Part shown: positions 1-5,758 of the stretch, piece by piece
Layout of the letters: each line of letters starts with the position of its first letter
Position numbering within the stretch: the first letter of the stretch is position 1
Notes under the pieces: model-generated
Told to the model about the DNA's origin: nothing
What the model saw: only the letters and a program-made list of their open reading frames with translations
The model's database searches: none
Translations under genes and position numbers: made by a program
Source: Phascolarctobacterium sp.
GTDB lineage: Bacteria > Bacillota > Negativicutes > Acidaminococcales > Acidaminococcaceae
Direction of reading: 5' to 3'
DNA length: 6,052 nt
Assembly (NCBI GenBank): GCA_022718015.1
Contig: JAIHZV010000077.1
Coordinates: 1 to 6,052 of the forward strand

Positions 1-619
1 GTTTTAAATTATATTTCGCAAAATTCTTTAAAATATAATTGTCATCTTTCTCCTTTAGCCTATCCGAAGAATATAGAAAGCTGATGTTCGTATCGTTAGA
101 AAAGAATTTAAATAAATTAGGACGTAAAATCTTTGTTTTATCAGAATTATACTGTGTCCTTCGCCCTCCATTAGGATTTCTTTTTATATTAAAACAAAAC
201 ACTTTATCAGGATCTTCTGAATCACTTTTACTCAACGAAATAACCATCAATCTCTTTTCTATTTCAGAATATTCTTTCGGTATTTGCAACGGAATATTAT
301 TTCCAAGGTATTGTGTGAATTGTTTAAGTATATCACCCAAGTTTTCTCCATACTCAATATTAAAAAAAGCCCTTAATGTTTTAGTATCTATTATTAGACA
401 CTTGCTATTAGCTTCTACCACTAAACTTTTAGATGGTTTATTAATATCAATAAACTGTAACTTTACTAATGCATATCTATCTTTCTTCTTTTCTTTTTCT
501 GTAAATCTATTTACTAACACAGCATATTCAATTCTTTTATAGCTAAACAAAAAACTACAAATTATCCAATCATTTTTCTCCATCTCTGCTTTTAATAATC
601 GTAAATTTTCTAAAGCCAT
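1..619 (-). CDS. DUF6037-like protein of unknown function, C-terminus cut by window edge
   Basis: An open frame of 206 codons starts at ATG 619-617 and has no stop before the left edge, so the 3' end is missing. AAGGAG at 633-628, 8 nt upstream, fixes the start. The protein is polar, Lys/Asn-rich, and has no signal peptide or membrane segment. It opens with a short amphipathic helix (about residues 2-16). A beta-rich stretch (about 21-80) follows, including ALVKLQFI at 50-57 and LVVEANSKCLIID at 66-78, and then NLGDILKQFTQYLG at 93-106. From memory this pattern matches the uncharacterised DUF6037 family, whose members are only slightly longer, so little should be missing. No catalytic motif is visible. 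It is strongly AT-rich like darTG and on the same strand, so it may belong to the same accessory island. It could be cotranscribed with darT or use its own promoter. Coding status is fairly sure; family is tentative; function is unknown. Confidence 0.75.
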   Translation of the reverse strand, partial: MALENLRLLKAEMEKNDWIICSFLFSYKRIEYAVLVNRFTEKEKKKDRYALVKLQFIDINKPSKSLVVEANSKCLIIDTKTLRAFFNIEYGENLGDILKQFTQYLGNNIPLQIPKEYSEIEKRLMVISLSKSDSEDPDKVFCFNIKRNPNGGRRTQYNSDKTKILRPNLFKFFSNDTNISFLYSSDRLKEKDDNYILKNFAKYNLK

Positions 620-627
620 TTTTATAT

Positions 628-633
628 CTCCTT
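628..633 (-). promoter_or_regulatory. Ribosome binding site of the left-edge gene
   Basis: AAGGAG lies 8 nt before the ATG at 619. It is a near-ideal Shine-Dalgarno sequence and selects this start for a gene whose stop lies outside the window. Confidence 0.7.
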
Positions 634-666
634 CCATATTTTATTAAGAATACTTCTAGCAACTTC

Positions 667-715
667 GCATTGCCATTTAAAGCCTCATTTTTTGATGCTT
701 TAAATTTAGCAATGC
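667..715. repeat. Large imperfect inverted repeat (hairpin) between darT and the left-edge gene
   Basis: Plus-strand GCATTGC (667-673) pairs with GCAATGC (709-715), and ATTTAAAGC (675-683) pairs with GCTTTAAAT (697-705). The arms differ by a small asymmetric internal loop. The 13-nt apical segment (684-696) holds a T6 run and could add three more pairs (TCA/TGA). No U-tract follows on either strand, so this is not an ordinary intrinsic terminator. It ends 48 nt upstream of the left-edge gene's ATG. It could be a 5'-UTR hairpin, a processing site, a protein-binding palindrome, or a remnant of a small palindromic element. Confidence 0.55.
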
Positions 716-733
716 TACAGTAAATTCAACATA

Positions 734-739
734 ATTATA
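734..739 (-). promoter_or_regulatory. Candidate -10 box for the left-edge gene
   Basis: A perfect TATAAT reads leftward here. The expected -35 position (GAATGT at 17-nt spacing) is poor and there is no TG extension. If used, transcription would start near 727, giving a roughly 107-nt leader that contains the hairpin at 667-715. In DNA this AT-rich a chance match is quite possible. Confidence 0.3.
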
Positions 740-747
740 CCTAAATC

Positions 748-875
748 TCATCCTATACATTCTCCAATATACTCATCAATATCCTGCACGATACAAACAT
801 CTCCCAAAACATGTAATGCCTCAAAACATCTAATAATATAATCATTTACATTATATTTTTCAAATTATCGCTCAT
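748..875 (-). pseudogene. Small frameshifted remnant, possible winged-helix N-terminus
   Basis: An ATG at 875-873 opens a frame that stops after nine codons. A different frame (864-748) then carries 38 sense codons before TGA at 750-748. One extra A in the A5 run at 860-856 would join them into a 42-residue peptide. The downstream frame reads VNDYIIRCFEALHVLGD then IVQDIDEYIGE. This hydrophobic spacing resembles the first two helices of many bacterial winged-helix domains (ALxxLGG...IxEYI). There is only a weak GAAGTG upstream of the ATG. Possible readings are a decayed regulatory gene, a sequencing indel in a homopolymer, or chance. The resemblance is by eye only. Confidence 0.3.
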
Positions 876-903
876 CACTTCAAACTTTCTGAATACTATT
901 ATC

Positions 904-1938
904 TCAATAAACCTCCCCTTTACCAATATCTAACTCAACATCACACATAAGTGCTTCTTCAATATATATCTTAACCCTTAAAGATTCTGCACCTTCTACG
1001 ACTGGTAATTTTATATTTTGGTAATTTACATTTAAATAATCTATGCTCCTCTGTAAATAAGCTTTTTTCAAAGAAGTACTTTTATCAAACCATTCAAAGC
1101 AAAGCTTTTCTCTAACAGCATCTAACTTTTCCCTTCTAGTTTTTTTCATTATTTTTAAAGCATACCTCTTTCTCTTATATACATTCGAGAAATTAATGTA
1201 TAAGTGATTATTAATACAAATGCAATCATCAATATGTAATCCATTGCAATAAAACATATTCTCTTTTTTACTTACAAAAATCTTACCAATATATTTCTCA
1301 TATGCTTCTTTATTCTTACGTTGCAATGCTTGAAGTAAATATTTTCTTTCTAAAGTATTTCTACATATAATATATGATAAACTTTCATCAATATTATATT
1401 TTCCAGCAGTTGTAATTTCGGCATGTCTATATTTTGTTATCGTTCTATCTTCAGTAAATCCATAGCTATAAATTTTATCAAAATCCAAAGCAGCAAGCTC
1501 TCCAACAGTTGACAAGCACTCGCAACCATTACCAGCTAAGCTCTGCTCAGAAAAACCAATACCATACCCATGCAATAATTTATCCAAATTGAAAACAAAG
1601 AAAATAGGCACCGGTACATTGGCATTAACATCATTTTCGTAACGTATATCTTTATGCTTAAAACCTTCGTTATAATACTGCGTCGGAGTCAACGGTCTGA
1701 AATAAAAACGTACACAATCTGTCACGTCACTTTTTGTGCAGTCAATAACCTGCCTACTAGCATTATCATTATGCATTAATTCTGCTTTCAAAGCCAGATT
1801 TCTGCTATACAACATTCCGGACGACAAAATTTCTACTGCATTGCTGATATCAGTATAATGAAAAGCATACCTACACCACTGCTTGGCCTTGCCACTAAGA
1901 CTTTCATAATTCCTTTTAATAATGTCTTTGAAATCCAT
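904..1938 (-). CDS. darT: DarT-like DNA ADP-ribosyltransferase toxin
   Basis: DarT enzymes transfer ADP-ribose from NAD+ onto bases in single-stranded DNA (thymidine in the classical macrodomain-paired type), blocking replication of host or phage DNA. The 344-residue product shows the family pattern. FHYTDISNAVEILSSGML (26-43) carries the NAD-binding His27. Arg62 in ASRQVI is a candidate for the conserved catalytic Arg region. RFYFRPLTPTQYY (77-89) matches the usual FYF-P-R-S-P-M-L-Y segment. YRHAEITT (170-177) gives Glu174 as the likely catalytic glutamate. Compared with the usual DarT of roughly 200-230 residues, it carries a C-terminal extension from about 200 to 344, Lys/Arg-rich around 255-280, of unknown role. 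GGGAG (1951-1947) lies 8 nt before ATG inside the end of darG, and the genes are 3 nt apart, so translation is probably coupled. The gene is AT-rich, suggesting horizontal transfer. Family is fairly sure; the target base is inferred only from the macrodomain partner. Confidence 0.85.
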   Translation of the reverse strand: MDFKDIIKRNYESLSGKAKQWCRYAFHYTDISNAVEILSSGMLYSRNLALKAELMHNDNASRQVIDCTKSDVTDCVRFYFRPLTPTQYYNEGFKHKDIRYENDVNANVPVPIFFVFNLDKLLHGYGIGFSEQSLAGNGCECLSTVGELAALDFDKIYSYGFTEDRTITKYRHAEITTAGKYNIDESLSYIICRNTLERKYLLQALQRKNKEAYEKYIGKIFVSKKENMFYCNGLHIDDCICINNHLYINFSNVYKRKRYALKIMKKTRREKLDAVREKLCFEWFDKSTSLKKAYLQRSIDYLNVNYQNIKLPVVEGAESLRVKIYIEEALMCDVELDIGKGEVY

Positions 1939-1941
1939 AGC

Positions 1942-2805
1942 TTATTCTCCCATAGCTGCGAAATTACGACCTGCTCCAGAATTTAATTGATAACCATCCA
2001 GCACATTTTCTCCCTTGAGAATTTTAACCTTGAAAAGGTATCCTAAACTGTTCAATAAAGCCAGCACCAATTTTTCTGACAGCTCATCTGGTAAAGAAAT
2101 AACTTCTTCATTTCTGATTTTATCCCAAATTTTAAAAAACTCTTTTTCACAAATGACAACAATTTCTTCGCCATTTTTTGAAAGCTGAAGCTTGTCATCA
2201 AAATAAGTAGCACCATATTCTTCGCCTGTATATGTAAAAATGTACGGAGTTAAATTACTATTAAACTTTATATCATCAACAACACCGTAAAAGGACATAT
2301 CCTTAGCTTGTTCACGCATCCATTTTAAGGTTTTTACGGGATTTTTATGTTCTTCTAAGCCGTCATTATATTCTCCAATATATATATATACATCTATCGG
2401 CAAAGGCTTTAAGTACATCTCCATCAACGGCTTTACTTCTTGCCAATTCAACCCTCCATTCCCACAGCCTAAACGTGGAAAAGCTATAGAATTTATGCTC
2501 ATCTTCATATAATTTTCAACAAACTTCTTTAAGCCCTGCTCAATATATTCCAGCTTAGACGGATTGCGCCAGTTTTCTTTTGTTGGAAATAACAGAATCC
2601 AATGATCAATTTCACGCCAAAGCATTAACTTTCCCATGTGAAATGTATTATCATCGCAAGCCTCTCTATACGCTTTGTACATTTCCGGATATGCTTTTTT
2701 AAATGATAAAGCAATTCCCTTTCCCATAACTCCAACAGTATTAACAGTATTAACTATAACTTGTGCTGGCGAAGTAAATATATCACCCTCTAAATACTTA
2801 ATCAT
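1942..2805 (-). CDS. darG: DarG-like macrodomain DNA ADP-ribose hydrolase antitoxin
   Basis: DarG removes ADP-ribose from DNA and also binds DarT, protecting the cell. From the start at 2805 the protein has 287 residues. The macrodomain fills about 1-150, with IKYLEGDIF at the N-terminus, NTVNTVGVMGKGIAL (19-33), FPTKENWRNPSKLEYIEQGL (73-92) and FPRLGCGNGGLNW (109-121). Lys76 in the PTK motif is the expected catalytic lysine of this TARG1/DarG-type clade. Residues about 155-287 form the C-terminal region that in characterised systems contacts DarT; it is somewhat shorter here than the family norm I recall. I chose ATG 2805 because GGAG (2818-2815) lies 9 nt upstream and family members begin right at this strand. 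ATG 2820 in the same frame would add five residues but has a poor ribosome site. The gene precedes darT with a 3-nt gap. No strong promoter is seen; a weak TATAAA sits at 2851-2846 next to the virK terminator. Confidence 0.88.
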   Translation of the reverse strand: MIKYLEGDIFTSPAQVIVNTVNTVGVMGKGIALSFKKAYPEMYKAYREACDDNTFHMGKLMLWREIDHWILLFPTKENWRNPSKLEYIEQGLKKFVENYMKMSINSIAFPRLGCGNGGLNWQEVKPLMEMYLKPLPIDVYIYIGEYNDGLEEHKNPVKTLKWMREQAKDMSFYGVVDDIKFNSNLTPYIFTYTGEEYGATYFDDKLQLSKNGEEIVVICEKEFFKIWDKIRNEEVISLPDELSEKLVLALLNSLGYLFKVKILKGENVLDGYQLNSGAGRNFAAMGE

Positions 2806-2870
2806 GTCAGCCATCTCCATTCATACAATATGCCCAAGCCAAATTTTTATATTTCGAATATCAATATACC

Positions 2871-2907
2871 AAAAAAAGTACCAGCTTCACTTCCGCTCCA
2901 CTGGTAC
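2871..2907 (-). terminator. Intrinsic terminator of virK
   Basis: Reading leftward, GTACCAG (2907-2901) pairs with CTGGTAC (2884-2878) in a perfect 7-bp stem around a 16-nt loop, followed at once by seven T (2877-2871). It lies about 60 nt behind the virK stop and insulates darG from virK. It also marks the edge where composition changes from GC-balanced to AT-rich. Confidence 0.85.
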
Positions 2908-2936
2908 GCCCTCTTTCTCTTCACCAAAACTGGCAA

Positions 2937-2965
2937 GAACGCTGCGTCCGTCAACGCAGACGTTC
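2937..2965. repeat. Hairpin immediately after the virK stop
   Basis: GAACGCTGCGT (2937-2947) is complementary to ACGCAG (2954-2959) plus CGTTC (2961-2965) with one bulged base (2960), giving 11 bp around a 6-nt loop. It begins on the base next to the virK stop codon. No T-run follows on the minus strand, so alone it should not terminate. It may stabilise the mRNA 3' end or assist the terminator 30 nt further on. Confidence 0.5.
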
Positions 2966-3868
2966 TCACCGCATATAAGTCTTCAGTGACTCTGCCACTG
3001 CACTCTCCATCTCGTCCATTTTTGCAAAGCGGCGGCGATGCTGCGCACGCTTCGACGGCTTCAGCTCCTCCATCGACTTGCGGTGCTCCGCCACCGGCAT
3101 AACGAAGAAGCGCTTATCCTCGCACTGCTCGCCCTCGCACTCCAGCCAGAACGCGCCAAAGTCGGTCTTGAGCTTGCGGTCCATGCGGATATGATTCATC
3201 GCATAATAGCCATCGTTGCCCACAGCGTAAATCTTCTCTATGCCCAAAGCCTTCGCCAAACTGCGCAGGCCATAGAACACAAGGTTCTTCGTGCGATAGC
3301 CAAAGAACGCCTTGGTCAAGCCCTTAATCAGCTCATTGCCGTTCTGCGGTCCCTGCAGCGCACCGATATAGATAGCGTTCTTGCCATCCTTATCCTTAGC
3401 AAACCAGAACATAATCTGATACAAAGCCTGCTCATCATAGTTCATCATCAGCGACAGGCAGCCTTCCTTACGCTGGCCGGCATGAAACGCCAGATTAAGC
3501 GTCAGCGGCTTTTCCTGATACTCATCCTGCCACAGCTGCACAGCCTTGCGCTCGCCATAAAGCTCGTCCAGCATCTTATCCGTAAATAAAGCTTCCATAA
3601 TCTCGACATGGTTCTTCACCAGCGCCATGCGCTCATCCCAGGTCGAGCCTTTATAGAAGAAGCTGCGCGTTGTCTGCTCTACGAACGACGGATTGCCCTT
3701 CAGCCAGGCTTGACGCTTCTCGTTCGCCTTAAAAAAGCTCAACAGATCATTTACGGCACTGCTATGCATTTTGCAGCGCGTGCGGAAAACAACATAGCGC
3801 TTCATTTCCTTCAAAATATGTGTCTGATACAGACTTTTACCTACATATGTTAAGATATCTTGTTCCAT
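2966..3868 (-). CDS. VirK/YbjX family protein (DUF535)
   Basis: DUF535 proteins include Shigella VirK and Salmonella/E. coli YbjX, linked to virulence, surface or antimicrobial-peptide phenotypes; their biochemical activity is not established. The 300-residue product (from 3868) has the family's core block IYIGALQGPQNGNELIK (166-182), TKAFFGYRTKNLVFYGL (185-201) and LAKALGIEKIYAVGN (204-218), then an aromatic/acidic segment FGAFWLECEG (237-246). The closing KRAQHRRRFAKMDEM (273-287) matches the family's KRA-YRRRY-LLD ending. No signal peptide or membrane helix is seen, so it is probably cytoplasmic. I chose ATG 3868 because GAGG lies about 6 nt upstream and because the longer frame back to 3946 would start upstream of the -10 box at 3899-3907. 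ATG 3880 is a second option. It is flanked by its own promoter and terminator, so it is monocistronic. GC content resembles thiC, unlike its AT-rich downstream neighbours. Confidence 0.88.
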   Translation of the reverse strand: MEQDILTYVGKSLYQTHILKEMKRYVVFRTRCKMHSSAVNDLLSFFKANEKRQAWLKGNPSFVEQTTRSFFYKGSTWDERMALVKNHVEIMEALFTDKMLDELYGERKAVQLWQDEYQEKPLTLNLAFHAGQRKEGCLSLMMNYDEQALYQIMFWFAKDKDGKNAIYIGALQGPQNGNELIKGLTKAFFGYRTKNLVFYGLRSLAKALGIEKIYAVGNDGYYAMNHIRMDRKLKTDFGAFWLECEGEQCEDKRFFVMPVAEHRKSMEELKPSKRAQHRRRFAKMDEMESAVAESLKTYMR

Positions 3869-3898
3869 TGCCAACCTCATTACAGTATTATTGCTTAT

Positions 3899-3907
3899 AT
3901 TATAGCA
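3899..3907 (-). promoter_or_regulatory. Extended -10 promoter of virK
   Basis: TGC followed by a perfect TATAAT reads leftward, an ideal extended -10 element. No good -35 box is found at the usual spacing, which extended -10 promoters tolerate. Transcription would begin near 3892, leaving a leader of about 24 nt before ATG 3868. Confidence 0.65.
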
Positions 3908-3944
3908 TATTTCAGGGGGATAAGCACTAGGCTTTTCTTGCAAC

Positions 3945-3983
3945 AAAAAGAAAAGTACCCCGCAGCTCTACGGCAACGGGGTA
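3945..3983 (-). terminator. Intrinsic terminator of thiC
   Basis: Leftward, TACCCCG (3983-3977) pairs with CGGGGTA (3962-3956) around a 14-nt loop, followed by CTTTTCTTTTT (3955-3945). It lies 18 nt behind the thiC stop and upstream of the virK promoter, so the two genes are separate transcription units. Confidence 0.9.
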
Positions 3984-4001
3984 GCTTATTAGGCAGATAT
4001 T

Positions 4002-5303
4002 TTAATGCTTACGCATATGCTCTTCCAGATACTGGCCCACGATCTTCACTGCGCAGTAATTACCGCACATGGAGCAAGCCTCATCGTCGGATTTGTTCTT
4101 GCGCTGGCGGTACTCCTTAGCCTTTACGGGGTCGATAGCCAGGTCCAGCTGCGCCGGCCAGTCGAGCTTCTTGCGTGCCTTCGCCATCTTCAGATCCCAT
4201 TCCCAGGCAGCCTTATTGCCGTTGGCAAGGTCTGCTGCATGAGCAGCGATACGCGTAGCGATAACGCCCTCGCGCACGTCGTTGATATCAGGCAGGCCCA
4301 GATGCTCTGCCGGCGTTACGTAGCAGAGGAAGTTTGCGCCGCTCACTGCAGCCAGCGTGCCGCCGATAGCGCTCGTGATATGGTCATAGCCAGGAGCAAC
4401 GTCGGTTACGAGAGGTCCGAGCACATAGAACGGTGCGCCATGGCAGAGGCGCTTTTGCAGCTGCATATTTGCTGCAATCTGATTATAAGGAACATGACCA
4501 GGGCCTTCCACCATAACCTGCACGCCCTTATCCCACGCACGCTGCGTGAGCTCGCCCAGGTTCAGCAGCTCCTGAATCTGCGCACGGTCAGTTGCGTCAG
4601 CGATGCAGCCAGGACGCAAGCCATCGCCCAGGCTGATGGTTACGTCATATTCAGCGCAGATGTCGAGAATTTCGTCATAGTACTCGTACAGCGGATTCTC
4701 CTTGTCGTTGTGCAGCATCCAGCCGGTGATAAAGCTGCCGCCACGGCTGACAACATCCATCTCGCGGCCTTCGTCAAGCAAAGCCTTGAGCACGTTTCTG
4801 TTGATGCCGCAGTGAATGGTCATGAAGTCTGCGCCATCCTGCGCCTGCATACGGATAACGTCGAAAATATCCTCCTTGGTCATCTCTACGACTGCGCCAC
4901 GCTTTTTGATGGTTTCCACAGTAACCTGATACATAGGCACAGTGCCGACCATAACGGTGGACGCGCCGATGATAGCCTGACGCGATGCGCTGATATTGTC
5001 GCCGGTGGAAAGGTCCATAACGGAATCTGCGCCTGCTTCAATAGCTGCTACGAGCTTCTCCAGCTCCGGTGCCGGATCAGGATAGTTGCTAGACGTGCCG
5101 ATGTTAGCGTTAACCTTTACGGTCAGGCCCGTGCCGACGCCACGCGGAATGATGTTCTTATGGTTGATGTTGCAGGGAATAGCGATGGTGCCATTGGCAA
5201 CGCCCTCACGGATAAACTCCGGCGTTACGTGCTCCTGCTCTGCGACGATTTTCATAGCGTCAGTAATGATACCCTGACGCGCTAATTGCATTTGTGTTGC
5301 CAT
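4002..5303 (-). CDS. thiC: Phosphomethylpyrimidine synthase ThiC
   Basis: ThiC is a radical-SAM enzyme that converts 5-aminoimidazole ribotide into 4-amino-5-hydroxymethyl-2-methylpyrimidine phosphate, the pyrimidine half of thiamin. The cytoplasmic 433-residue product is full length for the short ThiC form that lacks the N-terminal extension of E. coli-type enzymes. Visible motifs are NANIGTSSNYPD (65-76), MDLSTGDNI (96-104), SRGGSF (186-191), GDGLRPG (226-232), VEGPGHVPYNQI (265-276) with a metal-ligand type His270, and GPLVTDVAPGYDHITSAIGG (296-315). The C-terminal cluster ligands are CSMCGNYC (Cys410, 413, 417). The spacing is CX2CX3C rather than the CX2CX4C of long ThiCs, which I believe is normal for short ones. 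AAGGAGG 7 nt before ATG fixes the start. Expression is governed by the TPP riboswitch upstream. No other thiamin gene is adjacent, so the rest of the pathway must be encoded elsewhere. Confidence 0.97.
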   Translation of the reverse strand: MATQMQLARQGIITDAMKIVAEQEHVTPEFIREGVANGTIAIPCNINHKNIIPRGVGTGLTVKVNANIGTSSNYPDPAPELEKLVAAIEAGADSVMDLSTGDNISASRQAIIGASTVMVGTVPMYQVTVETIKKRGAVVEMTKEDIFDVIRMQAQDGADFMTIHCGINRNVLKALLDEGREMDVVSRGGSFITGWMLHNDKENPLYEYYDEILDICAEYDVTISLGDGLRPGCIADATDRAQIQELLNLGELTQRAWDKGVQVMVEGPGHVPYNQIAANMQLQKRLCHGAPFYVLGPLVTDVAPGYDHITSAIGGTLAAVSGANFLCYVTPAEHLGLPDINDVREGVIATRIAAHAADLANGNKAAWEWDLKMAKARKKLDWPAQLDLAIDPVKAKEYRQRKNKSDDEACSMCGNYCAVKIVGQYLEEHMRKH

Positions 5304-5310
5304 GATTTTT

Positions 5311-5317
5311 CCTCCTT
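5311..5317 (-). promoter_or_regulatory. Ribosome binding site of thiC
   Basis: AAGGAGG lies 7 nt before the thiC ATG, a near-perfect Shine-Dalgarno. It sits directly downstream of the hairpin at 5321-5350, so that structure could influence its accessibility. Confidence 0.85.
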
Positions 5318-5319
5318 AC

Positions 5320-5359
5320 TTATCCACAAGCTGAAAATCCCCTGTGGATATGTGCATAA
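5320..5359. other. Hairpin with three DnaA-box-like 9-mers in the thiC leader
   Basis: TTATCCACA (5320-5328) is a perfect consensus DnaA box on the plus strand. TGTGGATAT (5343-5351) and TGTGCATAA (5351-5359) read ATATCCACA and TTATGCACA on the minus strand, respectively one mismatch from and matching TTATNCACA. The first two form an 8-bp perfect inverted repeat (TATCCACA/TGTGGATA), extendable by a G-U and a G-C pair, so the thiC mRNA can form a firm hairpin right before its ribosome site. Whether the signal is DNA-level (DnaA) or RNA-level (mRNA hairpin) cannot be told from sequence. Confidence 0.45.
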
Positions 5360-5400
5360 CCCAGCCAAGCTGCTGCTGAACGCTTCCGCTGGTCTTACAA

Positions 5401-5429
5401 TAAAAAAGCCGCCTCCTCGTAGAAAGCGG
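5401..5429 (-). terminator. Riboswitch-controlled intrinsic terminator upstream of thiC
   Basis: Leftward, CCGCTTTC (5429-5422) pairs with GAGGCGG-side bases (5416-5409) in an 8-bp stem with two G-U pairs and a 5-nt loop, followed by C and T6 (5407-5402). It lies between the TPP aptamer and thiC and is the expression platform. Its 5' arm is also complementary to the 3' edge of the aptamer, allowing switching. Confidence 0.85.
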
Positions 5430-5453
5430 TTTGTCTGCGTGTTGCTCAAGCTT

Positions 5454-5532
5454 CGCTTTCCTACGCTGGTACTAACCAGATTCAGGTTCAAAGGGTCGGA
5501 CAACGTCCTCTCAGCAGAATGCGCCCCTAGCG
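5454..5532 (-). promoter_or_regulatory. TPP (thi-box) riboswitch aptamer
   Basis: Reading leftward from 5532, the element has a P1 strand CGCT (5532-5529) and the AGGGG box. CTGAGA (5514-5509) is the pyrimidine-sensing motif. The P3 hairpin GGAC-GTT-GTCC (5508-5498) follows, then CCCTTTGAACCTGA (about 5495-5482). The P4 hairpin CTGG/CCAG (5479-5466) and the GCGTAGGAAAGCG end (5466-5454) complete it, with AGCG closing P1. All conserved blocks of the thi-box are present in order and spacing. It senses thiamin pyrophosphate and controls thiC, 150 nt downstream, through the terminator at 5401-5429. Confidence 0.96.
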
Positions 5533-5556
5533 GTTTGGTATGCTTTTGTCTTATTT

Positions 5557-5585
5557 ACTTTATCATGAATGAGTGGATTTGGCAA
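5557..5585 (-). promoter_or_regulatory. Promoter of the thiC riboswitch transcript
   Basis: Leftward -35 TTGCCA (5585-5580, five of six consensus) and -10 TAAAGT (5562-5557) are separated by exactly 17 nt, with a TGA extension before the -10. Transcription would start near 5550, about 18 nt before the aptamer, as expected for a riboswitch leader. Confidence 0.7.
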
Positions 5586-5601
5586 GCGCACAAAGAAAAA
5601 C

Positions 5602-5629
5602 TTGAAAAATTTTTTCGTTGTGCTATATT
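5602..5629 (+). promoter_or_regulatory. Rightward promoter of the intergenic structured RNA
   Basis: -35 TTGAAA (5602-5607) and extended -10 TGC-TATATT (5621-5629) are 16 nt apart; an overlapping TATTAT (5626-5631) gives 18-nt spacing. The predicted start is near 5637. It is divergent from the thiC promoter, with the two -35 boxes about 17 nt apart. Confidence 0.6.
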
Positions 5630-5662
5630 ATAAGTAAAGAAAGACAACCGCCTAAGTGGTTC

Positions 5663-5758
5663 GCACCAAGCCAATCGGCTACGCCTCTTGGGGTGCTATC
5701 ACATGGAGCGCATTAGCCAATCAGCTGCGTCCTACGGACTTGCTTCTTGGATGCGCTC
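5663..5758 (+). repeat. Two related palindromic units in tandem
   Basis: Unit A (5663-5696) and unit B (5706-5758) share AGCCAATC-GCT-CG-C: 14 of 17 positions agree between 5669-5685 and 5715-5731. Both then have TCTTGG. Each is enclosed by its own outer stem (GCACC/GGTGC; GAGCGCAT/ATGCGCTC). Unit B carries an extra inner hairpin GTCC-TAC-GGAC. Shared core with different closing stems suggests either duplicated RNA modules or two copies of a small interspersed palindromic repeat. Confidence 0.5.

Noticed and set aside
39..542. Plus-strand open frame of 167 codons
   Set aside because: It is antisense to the 206-codon left-edge gene, which has a strong ribosome site and sensible composition. 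The plus frame has no ribosome site and an improbable Ser/Leu/Phe-rich product.
3868..3946. N-terminal extension of the virK frame to ATG 3946
   Set aside because: The extended -10 box at 3899-3907 lies inside it, no ribosome site precedes it, and the family-like N-terminus begins at 3868.
4041..4075. Apparent loss of one residue in the ThiC iron-sulfur motif (CX2CX3C)
   Set aside because: The codons read cleanly and the spacing is, to my knowledge, the usual one in short anaerobe ThiCs, so it is not a defect.
4005..5285. Plus-strand open frame of 426 codons opposite thiC
   Set aside because: It is antisense to a fully conserved thiC and is a by-product of that gene's codon bias.
5286..5633. 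Plus-strand frame of 115 codons and minus frame of 73 codons across the thiC leader
   Set aside because: They overlie the TPP aptamer, its terminator and the thiC promoter, all constrained as RNA or DNA signals, and have no coding evidence.
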